This document shows positions 1 through 15,192 of a stretch of DNA of 64,000 nucleotides, in pieces; within the stretch, counting starts at the first letter, position 1; each line of letters opens with the position of its first letter. A program made the translations under genes and the position numbers. This DNA comes from Pseudoscleropodium purum (Eukaryota > Streptophyta > Bryopsida > Hypnales > Brachytheciaceae), in NCBI GenBank assembly GCA_963969395.1, contig OZ017795.1:31477063-31541062 (forward strand). Reading direction: 5' to 3'. The notes below the pieces were generated by a model. The model had not been told where the DNA came from, ran no database searches, and was given only the letters and a program-made list of their open reading frames with translations.

Positions 1-3000
1 TCTTGAAGATTGGGCATGCAATAATCTAAATTGTGAAGTTTGATCTTTTTTCAAAACTGTGGGGTATTCTCAATTTCAAAAGTGGCAATTTTTTTTAAGA
101 TTGTAGTATTAAGAAGTTTCTCAAATATAAAAGCTAGTTAAGTAAAGGTCACAAAATTTAAGATGTGATATAAAAATGGCTTGGAATGATAACTAGAGTC
201 ACATTCCAAAATTGTAAAGTTGTCTTATAAAATGAAGCTTAAAAGAATAATTTGATAATGGATATTGAACAATAGTTGTAAAATAAGATCCATGGGTCTT
301 TTCCATATAATGAAGTCTACTACAACACTATTAGAAGTGAAACCGATAATTAAAATTCTTTCTAAATGGATTGTAGATGAAATATTTGAAATTTCCAAAA
401 GATGTTTTTGCTTTAAGCTAGAAATGTAAAGATCTAGTTATAGTAATGTTTAAAGATTTTTTTTTATTACTTTGTTTATTTGAGCCTTTTTTAGAGTACT
501 TTCTTAAATTCTAATAGAAAATTTTTAAAGTGAAAAATACTTGTATGTGATGAGCAATAGAATCTTTATAATGAAAAATTTTGAAAATTTGTGTTGTTGA
601 AGAACTAACACAAGAATTTACAATCATTTAGGTATAGCTGATGAAATATCATGATTTGGTATGTATACTTAGAACTTAGTCTTTCTCAAATAAAAAATTG
701 AATCTAGTTTGCTTTACAATCTACAATAGGAAATGCCCTCTTGTAAGGAAAGTAAACTTGAAACCAATTTAGCTATTTGTCTAGTTAGATATCTATATGT
801 GCTATTGTATTCTGCATTAGAGATCTAAAAATATATATTTTTAATCCTTAATAGAATTTCTCATGCCTTAGAATAATACAAATTGTGGTTATTGTTGTCA
901 ATGATCTTTTGAATTTTAAGTGGACTAAGTTGTTGGGTTTGTCCTCAAGCAATTAACATAGAGTAAACTTATTCATGTGGAAAACTTTGAATCCTATGAG
1001 AGACATGTGGATAATCAAAGGATGCTTGTATTGCTTGTTGCACTATCCAAGGAGAGGATATCTATGGAGTGAGTCACTTAGTACCATCTTCCAAGTTTTT
1101 TGTTACATGATGTTAATAGTTTATTAATACAATTGGTTACATTTTTTTGGTACCTTTGAATTGTAATTGTCAGTGTGCTTCACTTTTGAGGGCTCAGGAA
1201 GGACATTTCTAATAGTTCTAGTAGTTGGTTTGTTAGGAAAGGCTACTAGCACTACCTACAAGGTCAAGCTCATATATTCCTCCCTTCATAAGAATTATGA
1301 GGTTGTTGCAAGAAACACTTGTCCTATTTCTTGTCCTTTAGTCTCAGACAAGTTTTTTTGGCTCATAACTTTTGCATCGTGTATCAATTTCCTATGAAAT
1401 TTGAAAAAAGGTACACATAGTAGTTTTCCAATTTTTTCTAATTTTTTTTCCAATTGTTTCCAATTTTTTTACTATTTTTAAATTGACCTCAATTAGAAGA
1501 CTACTTTAGTAATTTTAGAATTTCTTAGAACTATTTCTGCCCAAAAATACAAAGTTGAAAGTCAAAACTGGAATACAAAGAGTTATACTAAAGTTACACA
1601 AATCTATGAGAGATTTTCTAAAAATAGAAAATTGTCCATCTTCCACATGTGTTCAAAGTGAACTACCTAGGTACATGTATAGAAAACATATTTTTCATTT
1701 GCCAAAGATGAAAAATGGTTGAAAAAGAGCACCTCCAAGTTAGAAAAAATAAATTTTTTTCTTTATATTCTTTGAATTTTTTTACTATTTTCTAAAAATC
1801 AAATTCAAAAGTATCTATTTTCTTGTATTTTTCTAGGCCTCATTTGTTGTGCATAACTTTCCGAAATAAATTTTTCTAAGCCTAAATTTTCTCACATATA
1901 CTATTTTGAATGCTTTACAAATTATGCATATTTTATTTTATTTAGAAAAACTTATTCCAAAAGTCACAATATTCATTTCTTGAGGCCGTTTTGGCCAAAA
2001 AATGGTAGGTGTTTCTTGCAATTATCCTATAGTGTTTAATTATATTGTTTAGCAACAGAGTTTATATGGAGATGCATTCTAGAAGGATTTAAAGAGATAG
2101 TTATAAGAAAATCATGGCAATTTGATGGTATCCAAGTGCTTGCATATGCTTCACAAACAATATTTCTATTCTCTACCATTAGTGAAGGGAGTTGTGTGGT
2201 TGTTTGTCTTAGACTACCAAATTTCAAATTCCTCTTTAAGTACCAAGTTGCTCATCTTCTTAGGTGGATAGTGGATAGAGTAGCAAATCAAGGGGTAGAA
2301 TGAATCTTCTCAACAATTGTCAATGACCTTCCAATCACATAAGTTCATCTTCTATGTGGTTGAAAGAGAGTAGTTGGAAATGACACTCACACCAACAAGG
2401 ATAAAATGTAGGTTGTATTGCCACAACTATGAGATGTGTTGATTATGCAAATGATGAGATTCACATATAAATTTATGATGGAAGCAAACAATTTGCTACA
2501 TTAAGGGAGCTGACCTTTTTCTAACCACTTAAGCAATTACAAGCATATGGAGTGCAAATTTCTTGAGTGTAGAAATTTTTCCTAATGTAGAAATAGAGTC
2601 TGAAAGGATTATATAGTTTTCTATAATTTTTTTAACTCAAAATATAATTATCATAAATTTTTTAGTTGAACTATATTACTTGATCTATACTAGTCATGTA
2701 GACTAATCTATTTCCAACCATGAGTTGGTTGCAGAATCAATTAAGGGCTAGTTGCAATATTAAGAGCCTAACAACCAATGGTAATATACCACAATTACTT
2801 CCGATCGCACTACAACTTCACAAGAAAGAGATCAATCTATAGGTTGGAAATTTGGGGGGGTGATTAGAAATAGGTTGGCTCCTATATAGCACATTAGGTG
2901 GCAATTTCAATGAGTGCATTTTTGGAGCAAACCATTGCATGCACAATGTTAGCAATAATCAAACACTCTTTTAAGAGTTCCACAAGCCATGATGTACTAG

Positions 3001-6000
3001 AATAAGGCCTAATGCTCTAAAAAAAGTTGGCTCCCAAAATTGAATTCTTACATCCACGACAACCAATTCACCTCTTAAGGTACACAACCTTTAGTTGTAT
3101 GTCATTCTTTACCTCCTCATTGTAATCTTACTTTCATCCATTGTAACATTGGGCAAAAGACCATTACTCCTAGAAGCCCTAGTCCTAGTGTCAATGATCT
3201 AAGGTAGGAGGCTCTAAAAGCGTTCACCTCCTCAAATGTACACTATATGTACATGTTGCTTTTTTGTAGCCTTTAACAATGTACAAACAATGTACGTTTT
3301 AGGTAGTCGATGCTTTTAGAGTCCTATACCATTTCAACTTCAAAATTTCATAACTAATTCTACAAAGCTTCAAAAAATATAAATAACTTGGGTTAGATGC
3401 CAATTCCGCTTGTCTTTCAACGAAAAATTACTAAAAAATATTTCAAGAAATTTCACCTCCCCAAAAATTAGTTCCAACTCTTAAATGGTCCATTTACGGA
3501 CCTCTTATCTTACTCGTAGTTCTAATCATCAATGAGATTTGCAACTTCTCCAACAATGGTGGAGCAAATTTCAAGAAGGTTTGGCAAATTTGCCAGCTCA
3601 ATGTTTCTTGATTATGTATCACTAGGATATGAAAATAGAACATGATTGCATGTGCCATTAAGCTTATTTGATCTTAACTTATGTGGAAAAACATGTGCCT
3701 AAGCTTAAGTCCATCTTGAATTTTTGTGTGACCATACAATGGAAACACCCAAAATTGCCAAGTTAAGCAATTCAACATAGTTGGAGGCACCTTTTATTTA
3801 AAATAATATTTTGCAATATTAGTGAGTGAAAATCATGAATATTAAAAAAAAATAGATTTTTTGGATATGATATGTAATTTCTATAAATTTTCAAAGTGTT
3901 GGATTTCAAAACCACTAAAACAGTCTCTTAAGTGCATCCAAAACCAAAATCTGAGAAAATTATGTGTCAGCGAATGAAAAAGCAAATATATGTTTTACAA
4001 TTGCATCAAAAAATTAAAATCAAACATTTGTATGACACCTTAATAGATGGTTACAAACAGGTTTAGTCACTATCTAGAGTACATGAATGAGGGTAGAGAT
4101 GGTTTTAGATGTTTCTACCTTAGTGATTGTTGTAAAGTTTCTAATTTGCCATTATGGGTCAATTACTCAATACTCTTCTTGCTTTGATGACTTCTATGGA
4201 CACAATAGGTTCTAAATACATACCTTAGGAGGGTCAAGTACCAATTGTAGTAAATAACTACATGAGAACAAATCTAAGGTTTCATTTTAAAATAATAGCT
4301 AATGATTATAGTGATGTTTTTAGTTAAACTATAAGAATACTTCAAATGTATGTTGTTAAAGGGACAATAGTAATCATAGTGCACTTGATAAATGGGTGTA
4401 CTAGTTAGTGAAGTAGAACCAATATAGAATGTCCAAAATCAAATAAATTAATTTAACAACACGTGCAAAGTGAATAGACAATGCTGGAGTTGGTAGAACT
4501 CCAAAAGTGCTCCTTTACATATGAGGCTTGTTTATTGTACAACCAAAGTTGATTTTATTTCGAGTGTTTTAGGAGAATGAAGTAGTTTTGGAATTTTGTG
4601 TGGGTGGTTCAAGATTCAAACCACAAAAGTGCAATTTTTTTCCATGCATATAGATGTGAACTTTGAATGATATATTTCTTATATAAAAAGCAATGTATAT
4701 TAAAAAGAAACACAACATTGGCATTCGTTCTTGTAGTTCTCTTTCTTGCATTTAAGAAGAAAGTACTTTTAAGTTCATTTTCATTTTTTTCTTTTTCTTT
4801 TTTGAATGGTGTGTTTTACATGCAGTTATAGAAGTGTGTGTTGCTCAACAAAAGTTTAAAACTATGCTAATAAATGAAAGATTGCTTAACCCCTAAAGGA
4901 CCAACATGCATTTTTTGGTAACATAACTTTTTTGGGCAGGTGCATGTGAGCATAGATCTCCATATTTTTGGCCCAAATTTTAATGAAAGGTGTGGACGAG
5001 GAATATCTTTCATGTACACTAAATTTCAAGACATTTGGAAATATGAGTAAAAAGTTATGGCCTAATATGTAGTTTATTTCTCAACTCGGGCAATCTGGGT
5101 AGATCTAAAAAAAATCTTTTTTTTCAGAAGTAAAAATTTAAAATTAATTTTCTAGATTTATATATACATAGAAAGCTTTGAATCATTCTATTTAGATCAA
5201 TGAGTCCAAAGTTATGAGATGTTTTGGTTTGTTGGCGATCATGGATTCTCTACTCCAAAATAAACTTTGAAGTTCTTTATTGAACTCAATTCTCAATTTT
5301 TTTGAAAAAAATAAAAAAATTAGGTGAAGATTTTTTATTACAACATTACCACCATTTGAGATTGGCATTTTTCAATTCCATAACTAAATTATTAACAATT
5401 TAAAATTTTGATTCATTCTCTACTTCTTTCTACTTACTATTTTTTTCCAATATGTTGTACAATTCCAAATGATTTGAAAATTTTCAAGCATGGAGCCAAA
5501 TTGACTTTAAATATAAATCTAAAGAGTTGAAACCATTTTGGACATTTTTTCATACAAATGTGATCTTGTGAAGTGTAGCTGCCAAGTTCTATGTAGGGCC
5601 AAAAAAAAGCTTTTTGTCAATTCAAATGCTAATATCTTGCAATCTACAAGGTGGAAATTTTTGGAATTTTTTATACATCTTCTAAAATTATCATAATTTG
5701 AGAGCCTATAGTTAGATGTGTCCAAAAATGTTTTAAATTTTTTTTTTATACTTGTCCTAAAAGTGGCAGTTTTGGAGCGTTTTTTGTTAAAATATAGTCA
5801 TAGAACTTTAGAGGTTAACTTTGTGCATAGTACACATTTTTTTTTGTTATGTTATATCTTTGTTGCATCAAAATTTGTGCTGGAATGAGGTAGCCTCATA
5901 CACAATCAATTACATTATAGTTAATTTGTCACCCAAGAAAAAAAAATTATCATTACACTTACAATATGGTTAAAAGAAAGGTTTTGGAATATTATGTAAG

Positions 6001-8196
6001 TATGAAATAGCACCCCCCTTAAAAGATGTTCAATTGTCCATGGTCAATAAAAAAATATGGGTAGTAACTTAACTCCCCCCAAGATATATGGGTCTAAGAT
6101 ATATGGTAGAACCACCTATTGTCAAGTATTTTAGCAATTTTGCTCATGTTCTAGAGAAGTTTAAGACAATGTAAATTTTTTGCCATAGAGGAAGATAGAA
6201 ATCACAGGGAATGCAATTTTTTTGGTAATTTTATGCCTTAAATTGAAATTACTATGAATTTTGAAAGCCGGTAGCTAGTCCAAACATGCTTGCTTAGAAA
6301 TTGCACATGTAGTGCTCTTTGTCATTTTCAAAATTTAGTAGACTCTTTTTCTTGGAGCAATTTATAGTGGAAATGTAAATCCCTATTTCAATTTCTCATT
6401 TTGTTTTGGTCCACAAAAATGCTATAGACTATTGTACAAATGACAAACTTCTACATTGCATCCATTCACGCAAATGGGAGCATCAAATGTGACATTTGCA
6501 ATTTGTTTTTGTTGAATTTGACATTTTGCATCACAAATTACAAATGTCACCCATAATTTGTTTGTTCAACGTATTTTTCTACTAGTATAAGTTTGATTCA
6601 AATTATAGCAAAGTAGCCAAGACTGTATGGCAAGTTGATGATTATAACAAACATTGTAGTAAATATTGGAATCTAGAGTAACAATTGAGCATGGACAAAA
6701 TGATGGTGAAATATCTTAGAAAATATGCATTTGTTTGTCAATACCTAAAAGAAACAACAATCCCAACTAGTGAGCACAAAGACGTGAGCCTACAAGCCTT
6801 GAACCTAATTGTAGGTATGTATCTACAACTAATTAACAGTGTCTATGAAAGAAGTAGTTATAACATAGGTACACTATAATATGGAAAGAGTTTATAATAT
6901 AAGCACCTATAATATAGATACCTATAATCTTAAAACATGTTTATAATGTATTCCTAATACTATTAGAGAAATCAATGTCCAATTCAACATAGATTTAGCA
7001 TAGTTTTGTTAATAAACATGGTTAGATATGACATCTTAATTTGGACACTTTTTAGCATAGTTTCATTGATTATGCCATGTAGGATGAATGTCCTTATGAA
7101 TGTTCCACGTTAGTTTAGATCAACTACCACATCATCAAAATATATAATAATTATTATTAACAACAAAGATATTATTATTAATATTTGAAATTTGCCATAT
7201 AGGCTACCACATCTAGGCAAAACCTAACATATAAGTAGAGATGCCACATCAATAGACCCTACCTATAGGACATAATTATTCCATAAATGCTAAACAATTA
7301 AATAAAGTTTCCAAATAGATTTTGCACTTCAAAATTTAAAGTAGAATTTAGAAATATATTTAATATAATTCAATACATTTAGAAATTGAACTTTGAATGT
7401 CAGTATGACACATACCTCAATATTGAAAAAAAATGAGAAGACAAGCTCTTTATACAAGTGGGGTGGTAGTAGGTAGAATAACCCATGTACAATATGTAAA
7501 TTAGAATTAGTACAAGCTCAACCACCCATAGTCAAGTCAAAAGTAGGAATTGTGGTTAAAATAAAATTTCAAACTTCATTTAGGCAATGTAAAATAATTT
7601 TTTTTCGGAAACTTTGAACAAAATTAATATTAAAAATCAAGATAAATTTCATTTCTAAAAATCTATTTGAGATTTTGAGACTTTAATTAGAAGTTATAAA
7701 CAAATTTTAGAGAGGGGTTTATAGGAACATTTTCATTGACAAATTCAAACATCCTCACTAAAAAATTTCCATAACTTTTGATTGGAGTTTTGATGTATCA
7801 AATAGATTTTCTAAGATGAAATTTGGCTTAATTTTCTGGTTTTTTTAGTTCAAAGTTTTTGAAAGAAGAAAAAATTCTACAATGCCAAAATGAGATATGA
7901 AATTCTTTTTGCACACAGTTCCTACATTTTGACAATGAACAGTTAAACTCTTATCTTCAAATTATCCCATAGCCTTTGAGAATTCATGATAGACGATGAA
8001 TTTCTTTATAAAAATGGTCCTTAAGCCTCTCTACATTCTCACTAAATATCAATGGAGTAAGTCCTTTACCTGACTATCTAAAAAATTCTTGATGATAGAT
8101 AGTCATTAGACTTAATTTTGGACTTTTTGGTAACATTGGACGCTTTCATTCTTACAACATCTTAGTCATTTAATTTTTGTTGAATTTGATAACATG
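1..8196. other. AT-rich intergenic DNA, no gene seen
   Basis: No reading frame here has a recognisable domain, and open stretches are short with mostly non-ATG starts. The text is low-complexity A/T-rich DNA with scattered polyT and polyA runs, typical of decayed repeats in a large plant genome. I found no pair of direct or inverted termini that defines an element. Confidence 0.6.
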
Positions 8197-8198
8197 GT

Positions 8199-9480
8199 TG
8201 TCATGCCCCTGTCTCCTTAGGGTGCCTGAAGTACCTTAGTGAGCAAGGAGGACCTTGGGAGTGACTTCCCAAGCCTTGCAATAGTCCAAGTAGGGAATAA
8301 TGAGAGACTTCTAAGCAAATAAAGCACAATAGCACCTTGGACTTGAAGAGAGCGGTGGCATATTATATATTCTTGGAAAGCTCTTAAAAAGATGCTTTTA
8401 ACTATCTAAAAAATGTAAGATTTGGACTAGTTGGCTTGAAGTTATGGCCATTCAAAGTTGGGGGTGTCCTAGTGGTACTCAAACACTTAAGGCCTAGGAG
8501 TTAGGGGTTCTCAAAGAATCCTTTAAGGAAGTATGGCATGTATTATACCATTGAAAAGCTATGAACATGAGAATGTTAGATTGGCAAGCATTATGGGATT
8601 TTAAGCTATGAAGCAAAAGTTATGGCCAAGAAAAGGGTCATTGTGAAGGCATGACACTTCTCATAGTGAATCTGAATCTTTGGAGGGCAATAACTTTGTG
8701 AGAACTTATTCAAATGGAACAAATGAGATGTCCATTGGCACCTACTCGTTGATTAAATATTGAAAATGATCTTGCATAAAATTATGCCATTTGGAAGTTT
8801 GAGAATCCAAATGGTGATACAACTTGGTGGTTTCGGTTGGAAAATGGGTGCTCTTTTGAAACCCAAGTGGGTTTAGGACTTCCTTTGACCCACAAGGGGG
8901 GACTGCCAAATGACATAGAAAACACTATAGGAGGGATTGATCCTCCTCCTCATTCATTCTAAAAGCTTTGGTGAATCTTGGTAGCTCAAGGTTGGTGATA
9001 CAGCTTCACCACTGGCTTCAAGGCACCATGGGACCTTTGTGTGTGGCACTGGTTGGGTGGAGTTTTGCTCCTTATTAGGCCACTCTCTATGTACCCAAAG
9101 TTGTGAGTCCTAATTTAGCTATGGTGTGAAAGTAGCAAATACACAATAGACTAGTATGGAGTGGGATGACACTTAAAAGGCAGTTAGGATCATGATGAGT
9201 AGTGCCACCATGAATTCTAGCACATTAAGGTGGAAGTTCTACCTCATGTTACTAAGTAACATGCCTAGTGTCATGAGTGGAGTATATGCTAGTAGTTCCA
9301 AAGATTGGAACTTAGCAATGAAAATTGGTAATGGGAACTAATGATCTGGATCTGTAGTATGTGTAGTTTTAAGCAATTGTGACCCAAGTCCAAGTGATGC
9401 TAGAACTGAGGGGTGGTAAACCCATTAAGTAGTGAAAGGCTGTTGAAACTTTGAGGTATTATTTAGATCACAATAGTGGC
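8199..9480. repeat. possible solo LTR or retrotransposon remnant
   Basis: GC content rises here relative to both flanks, and the segment opens with TGTCATGCCCCT, which resembles the TG-start of many plant Gypsy LTRs. No protein-coding remnant is visible. I could not find a convincing CA end followed by a 5-bp duplication of the left flank, so the right boundary is only where base composition falls back. It could equally be an internal piece of a decayed retroelement. Confidence 0.25.
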
Positions 9481-12400
9481 AATTCTTTACCAATTTGATT
9501 TATTTTTGGTCAAATCAATACAATTACGTTGATTGACTTTTTACAAATAATTTGTTTAAACAATTTATATTGAATTTCAAAACGAACCATGCAAAATTGC
9601 CATTTTTGCAATATGGACAATTACTATCAATACAATTCAACAAATATTTTGTTAATTTGCATCCCCCTTTCTAATAGTTAGGCTCATAGATTCTACACTC
9701 ACAAGTTAGCATTTCCTCCTAAAAAGAAACCTATTCAATATGGTATTTGGCAATAGCTCTTCAAATATATGTAGAAGATTGACATTTACTAAGGCTTTAG
9801 AAATTCAAAATAAGAAAAGAATGTGGGGGGAACAAACCATTTTATCTCTTATACAAAGGTTTTACAAGCCATTATTTGTTTTGGCAATTCACTATTACAA
9901 ATCTACCATGGGTTGAAATGAATGAGTGTTAAATCCATGCTAAATCCATGCTAAAGCTAATATAATTTGCATAGAAACTAATATAGAATAAACACAAAAC
10001 TTTTTCAATTGGGGGTGGATTTGTTTTAGTAATTGTTAGGAAGTGGTATATGTGTGATTGACTCTTATTCCACCAACAACAAGGATTGATGGGAGGCACT
10101 TACAATGTCTCATCAAGAAGCAAGCATAGGCAACTATAGTATTGCATACATGCAAGTAAATGCATGATTGTTGTCACATGTTATGACAATAAACTTGTAA
10201 CTTTGTTATCAATTGCTTATAGTTCTATTGATCTTTTTTAAGACATTGTACATCAATAGGTGGCATGTTGGTGGTCACATTGAAATCCCAACATTGCCTA
10301 TTCTTATCCATTACAAAAAATATTTGATGTAGGCAGCTAAATATGATCATGTATGTACATGAATGACTACTACTTAGTGTAGAAGTAGGACAACAAATGG
10401 TGGCATAAATTATTTTTTCACATTACTGATTAATCTTTTCTAAATGCCTACATCTTGTACAAGAGTGTAAGTAGAATGTAGAAACCCATGATTTATTTGC
10501 CATTCAATATTAGTATTGCTTATACTATTACAAAAATTTAAGAACCTCCAAAAAGGGCTACATGTTGAGTATAAAAGTGAAAAATCTAATTAAAATTTAT
10601 TATACTATGTTTTGGTCAAAGTACAAGAAGAGAAAATGTCAATACTATGTGGAGTGTACAAAGATTAGGCAATGGTATTTGCCTCACATGATTACTAATT
10701 ACTTATATAGGAAACTGCTTTGTGATTTACCAATGGTAAGAATTCTTGGACTATATGAGGTCATAAACGGTACAAAGCCATATGTTTGTTTGTGATTTAT
10801 TTACTAATGTGTGTTCACGTCTTTTATATGATCACATATTATTTCGAATGTAATGAAATTTTGTTCTTTGCTTTTGGAGTTGAGTAGGTAATTATAGTCT
10901 TTGCATCTTCAACTATGGTTTATGTCTTTGAAGAGGTTAGTTTGCCTAGGTTCAACTCTTAAAGTCTTAGGTTGGCTAAATGGATGTTGTCCTACTTTTT
11001 ACACCATCTCGCAACCTTTTCTATTCACTTGTCATTTATTCATTCAACAGTCCAATGAGCTATGGTTGCCCTAACTAAAAGATTCCTTAAATAATTTTCT
11101 AGGTTGTCCTACAAAGAATGAATTAAGTCTTTTAAGGATTAAAAATATTATGACACTCGCAAAAAGAGATTTGAAATGATTCACAAGATTGAGTCATTTC
11201 AATTTCATAGAGATATTTGTATAGAACCAATAACAAAACATATTTTTCTTTAAATGTTTTGTGCATCCTATAAATTACATCATTTGCCTTATAGATTTTT
11301 ATTAAATTATATTAAAAATTAAAAATTATTATAAATAATATGTGAATATATATTGTGTGAGAGAGAATTATTGATTCAATATGACAAGTTGTATAAAAAT
11401 GAAGCATTCAACTATTCAAAGTACAATACAATTTGATAAAACTCAATATAACAGGTATTTAATTTTATTGATTTAAAAATTAATTAATTTGAAAAAAATT
11501 CAAGATTTTATTTATGTGTAGTTTTTAGGAAACAGCTACTTAAAAATCTATTGGCATATTTGAACATATCATTTAATAGATTTTCAGATTTGTAGACAAC
11601 TTTGAAAAGAAAAATTCTTCATCACCAGTATTTCAAAACTAATAAAATTTATTACATTATCATTACTATCATCTAATGTTGACTTTTAGGATACGTAAAT
11701 CTCTTGTATAAAGACTCATATAGAAGACACTTATGTAAATGATACTTCTTCTGTCCCTCAAAAAACCTCCCAAAACTTTCTTCATGAAGGATTAACTATA
11801 TTTTTAGTCTTTGTGGTAGTGAGACATGCATTCAAGAACTAATATCCCCTAAATCTATGCAAAATCTCCAACTTAGGTGCCATCATTTAGGCCTTCAAAA
11901 TCCATGCAAAAACTATCATTTTTGAACATCATCCATGAAATCAATGTTGCTAGCTTGTCATTCTTGATGATTTAAAGGTTGGTGGCAACAATGGGAATCT
12001 AGAAATATTTGCTCCCAACCTAATACCTGCAACAAAGAAACCTATTCCACTTCATGATTACATCTTCATAGTGCCCAAGTGGTCACAAAATTCATCATCA
12101 AGACAATTGTTTGAGGAAGCAACAAGTAAAAGGCGCATCATATGGACAAGGCCGAGCTTGCTAAGAGAGGAATGCTCCTAGATCACTTGCTACTTGCCCC
12201 CACTAGATCATTCAACACAACCAATGCTTACTCAAAAGTCAAAATTAGTAATGGAACTTTTTAGTGGGACATGAATCGTGTCGGATTTAAAGGTTTTAGA
12301 AGGATAAAAGGAGTATGTATTTAGGGTTAAAGGTGCCTTCACAATGCTCAATTATTCTAATGACATTTCAATTCAATGACATATTTTTTTGTATTATATT

Positions 12401-12982
12401 CATTTTGTATCTTATCCATTGAATGAATATCAAATCCATTAACTACATATATCTAATTTATGAAATAAATATTTTTAATTTTACTATGCATTTTAATTTC
12501 AACATACATGCATACCATATTTGCAACAATAAACAATAACACTTACAGGGTATTACCAATACTACGGTAATAAAGTAATAGAGACACTTTTTTCTTTAAG
12601 TAATTTCAAATGTAAATAAATATCATCATTTTGTAATTGATATATAAATTCTAATTCCTTCTTGCATTTTGGTTATGAATTTTCTTCATATAATTTTATT
12701 TTTATAGATAAAAATAGACTTGTACACTTATTCCATGTAATTGCGGCCAACTAAAATAGATGGGAAGATGAAGTTCAATTTTTGGTAGAATTAAGATAAC
12801 AATGAGTTATATCTTTTAATTAATTTTTGACAAATAACACTAGCAAGTTCACTTATCAATATACTTTCCAAGATCACATAGGACCACATATTTAGATTTA
12901 AAATAACCACTAAAAGTACATAAAAAGATCAAATTTTGGTTGCTATAATAACTATTTTAGTACTCATTAATATGATTTAAGG
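9481..12982. other. AT-rich intergenic DNA, no gene seen
   Basis: No supported coding region. A short phrase near 9684-9722 (starting TAGGCTCATAGATTCTA) recurs at about 14809-14852, so part of this stretch is dispersed repeat. Confidence 0.55.
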
Positions 12983-14370
12983 TTATAATATAAAGATGTC
13001 AAAGTTTGTAAGTAAATCAGGCATTCGCATTAATAGTCCTCGAAAATCCATAAAAGTTAATCCTTCACTATGTGGATCGATTTCTAATATTACTTTATGA
13101 GCCATGTCAAAAAGTTCATTTTCTTCAAGACCTTCCGATGATGGAGTACGTTCTAGTATATTTTTGAATGAATATCCAACTACCCCACTAGATGTCAATA
13201 ATCCAATACCATGCATTATATCATCTGAAAATTATATAAAATCTATAATATGAATATTACGAGAACCAAAAGTCAATTGTTTACTACTTAAATAGATATT
13301 ATTTTAGCTTGTGTTGATAAATATGTTCAATTTCATTTACGAAACTATTAATTCCAATTACAAAATCCCACTTTAATAGGAAATACTTGAACCAATGTAA
13401 AAATCAAATCAACCTATTAGGCAAACTATTATGGAGATTTAGTATATGAAATAGAATTCAATTTGTATAATTTTACAATGCATTTAGCTATTCTAAAATA
13501 ACTATCTAATATGCTTTGACACCTTCTTACACAAAATTTGACCTATTAAAGTAAAACTATTTTAAATTTGAATTAATTTTCAAAAGATAAAAAAGTCATT
13601 TGATATAAAATATTTTTTATATTATTTCAATAAAATAATAATAATAATAATAATGATTAATGCCAAAGAAAATATCAATCAAGTAATAGAACAAAGAAAT
13701 ATATTACATCTCACCTATACCAATAACATCGTCTCCATCAAAATCCCACAGACAAAATATCCAAACCGTTTTGATTTCCGATGATGTATGTTTTGAAAAT
13801 GTTGAAACTACATCGAGGAACTTTTGAAATGTTAGCCTTCCACTACCATCTTCACTAAATACCATGCATATCCTAGCCGCAAATGGATTGACTCTCATTT
13901 GTTCAATTTTAACAAACTCCTCAACACCAATATAAAACAACTCTTGATTACAAATAGTCTACATTTTTTAAGAATTTTTTTGTAAATCATTGATTCACTA
14001 TTGGTTTATTCATTTATTTATTAATAGAATTTATTAAATTACATTAAAAATAAATTATTAAAATTAAAACAATGAAAAATCATAAAAATAATGTATAAAT
14101 AAAATTCTTTTAATTTGATTTTCTTATTATTTGTAATATCATTCAAAAATGTAATGGGTTTGAATTAAATTCCCAAAATTGTAAGCCACTTACTCTAAAA
14201 ATTGTGTATAAGTATGATAATTCATTTGGTGTAAAACTGTGTTTATAATCAAAGGATAGATTATATTGTTCATGATTTATTGCACCTTCTTGATTTCTTT
14301 GCCTAGTAGGGTTTGCAATACTTCCAAATCTACTAAAAAGATTAGAAAATTTTGATTTTATAATATTCAT
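12983..14370 (-). CDS. CIB-like EF-hand calcium-binding protein, three exons
   Basis: Exons on the minus strand are 14370-14194, 13958-13715 and 13224-12983. Introns are 235 and 490 nt, with donors GTAAGT and GTGAGA and acceptors ending TAG and CAG. Phases agree and the join gives an uninterrupted 220-residue protein from an ATG to TAA. The middle and last exons match the calcium and integrin-binding (CIB) family: an FxxFLDVVSTFSKH segment, then an EF-hand loop DFDGDDVIGIDD with Asp rather than Glu at position 12, as in CIB EF3, and a C-terminal MPDLLTNF resembling the family's SPDF tail. The fourth EF-hand is degenerate and lacks the usual acidic ligands. Animal CIB proteins bind calcium and transmit it to partner proteins; the plant partner is unknown. 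Human CIB1 is about 190 residues, so the N-terminus here is longer and unconserved. A calcineurin-B-like protein is the main alternative, but the EF3 Asp and the tail favour CIB. Confidence 0.78.
13634..13654. repeat. (ATA)n microsatellite in CIB-like intron 2
   Basis: About seven uninterrupted ATA units lie inside the second intron of the CIB-like gene, well away from the splice sites. Confidence 0.9.
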
Positions 14371-15192
14371 TTCTTTTATTTAAAAGAAATCAAGTTCAAT
14401 AAAGATATGAATAAAAAGATAATTATATATTAAAATAATTACAAAAAATATTCAAAAAATATTTAAAAATTTACACTATTGAAATGATAAAATAAAACTT
14501 GAATTAACTAACACTTTATTATTGATTCTGATTTGTGATCCTATGCTACAATTATTGGCATTATCTAGTACAAGCCCATGAGTTAGTTCAAATTTTTAAA
14601 GATGAAAATATATAATATAAATTGAAATTTAGACTAATAATTGTTTTTAGTTTTTATTACCAAATAAAAGTTGTAAATTATGATTTATAGATATCATTTA
14701 TATAATTAATTCATTTGAAACATCTAAAACCAAAAATTTAAAATATCTTCTACCAAATATAAGTTGGACATTTGTGATTTTTATAAGATTTTTTTATTAT
14801 GAGACTCTTAGGCTCATAGATTCTATATACACTCACATGTTGGCACTTCCTTGCACTAAACTAGTATAAAAATATGCACAAAAAAATTCAAAAGCTTTGA
14901 TTATGTAGATTTCAAAATAAATATATTTAGAATAAAGAAAATAGTTGTTTTGCACCCTGAGTGATTAGATTATACAACTTTAAATCTTTTTTATTTAGAA
15001 TTCTTGCATTGCAAATTTTAAATTAAATGTTTTTGATGATGAAGAATTTAGATGAGATTATAGGAAAAATAATAATTTAGTTTTATTCTTTAAATTTTTT
15101 TAGTAGAAATATGTCTAAGATTGAAGGAAAAAACTAAATTTTTACTAGCACTATAAGATGGAATTCAAAACACCTTTATCCCATCAATAAGA
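14371..15192. other. AT-rich upstream flank of the CIB-like gene
   Basis: This stretch would hold the promoter of the minus-strand CIB-like gene. It is strongly A/T-rich, so many TATA-like strings occur and none can be singled out. The repeat phrase shared with 9684-9722 lies near 14809-14852. Confidence 0.45.

Noticed and set aside
1167..1397. 76-codon frame with a hydrophobic start
   Set aside because: No domain, non-ATG start and A/T-rich surroundings; chance is the best explanation.
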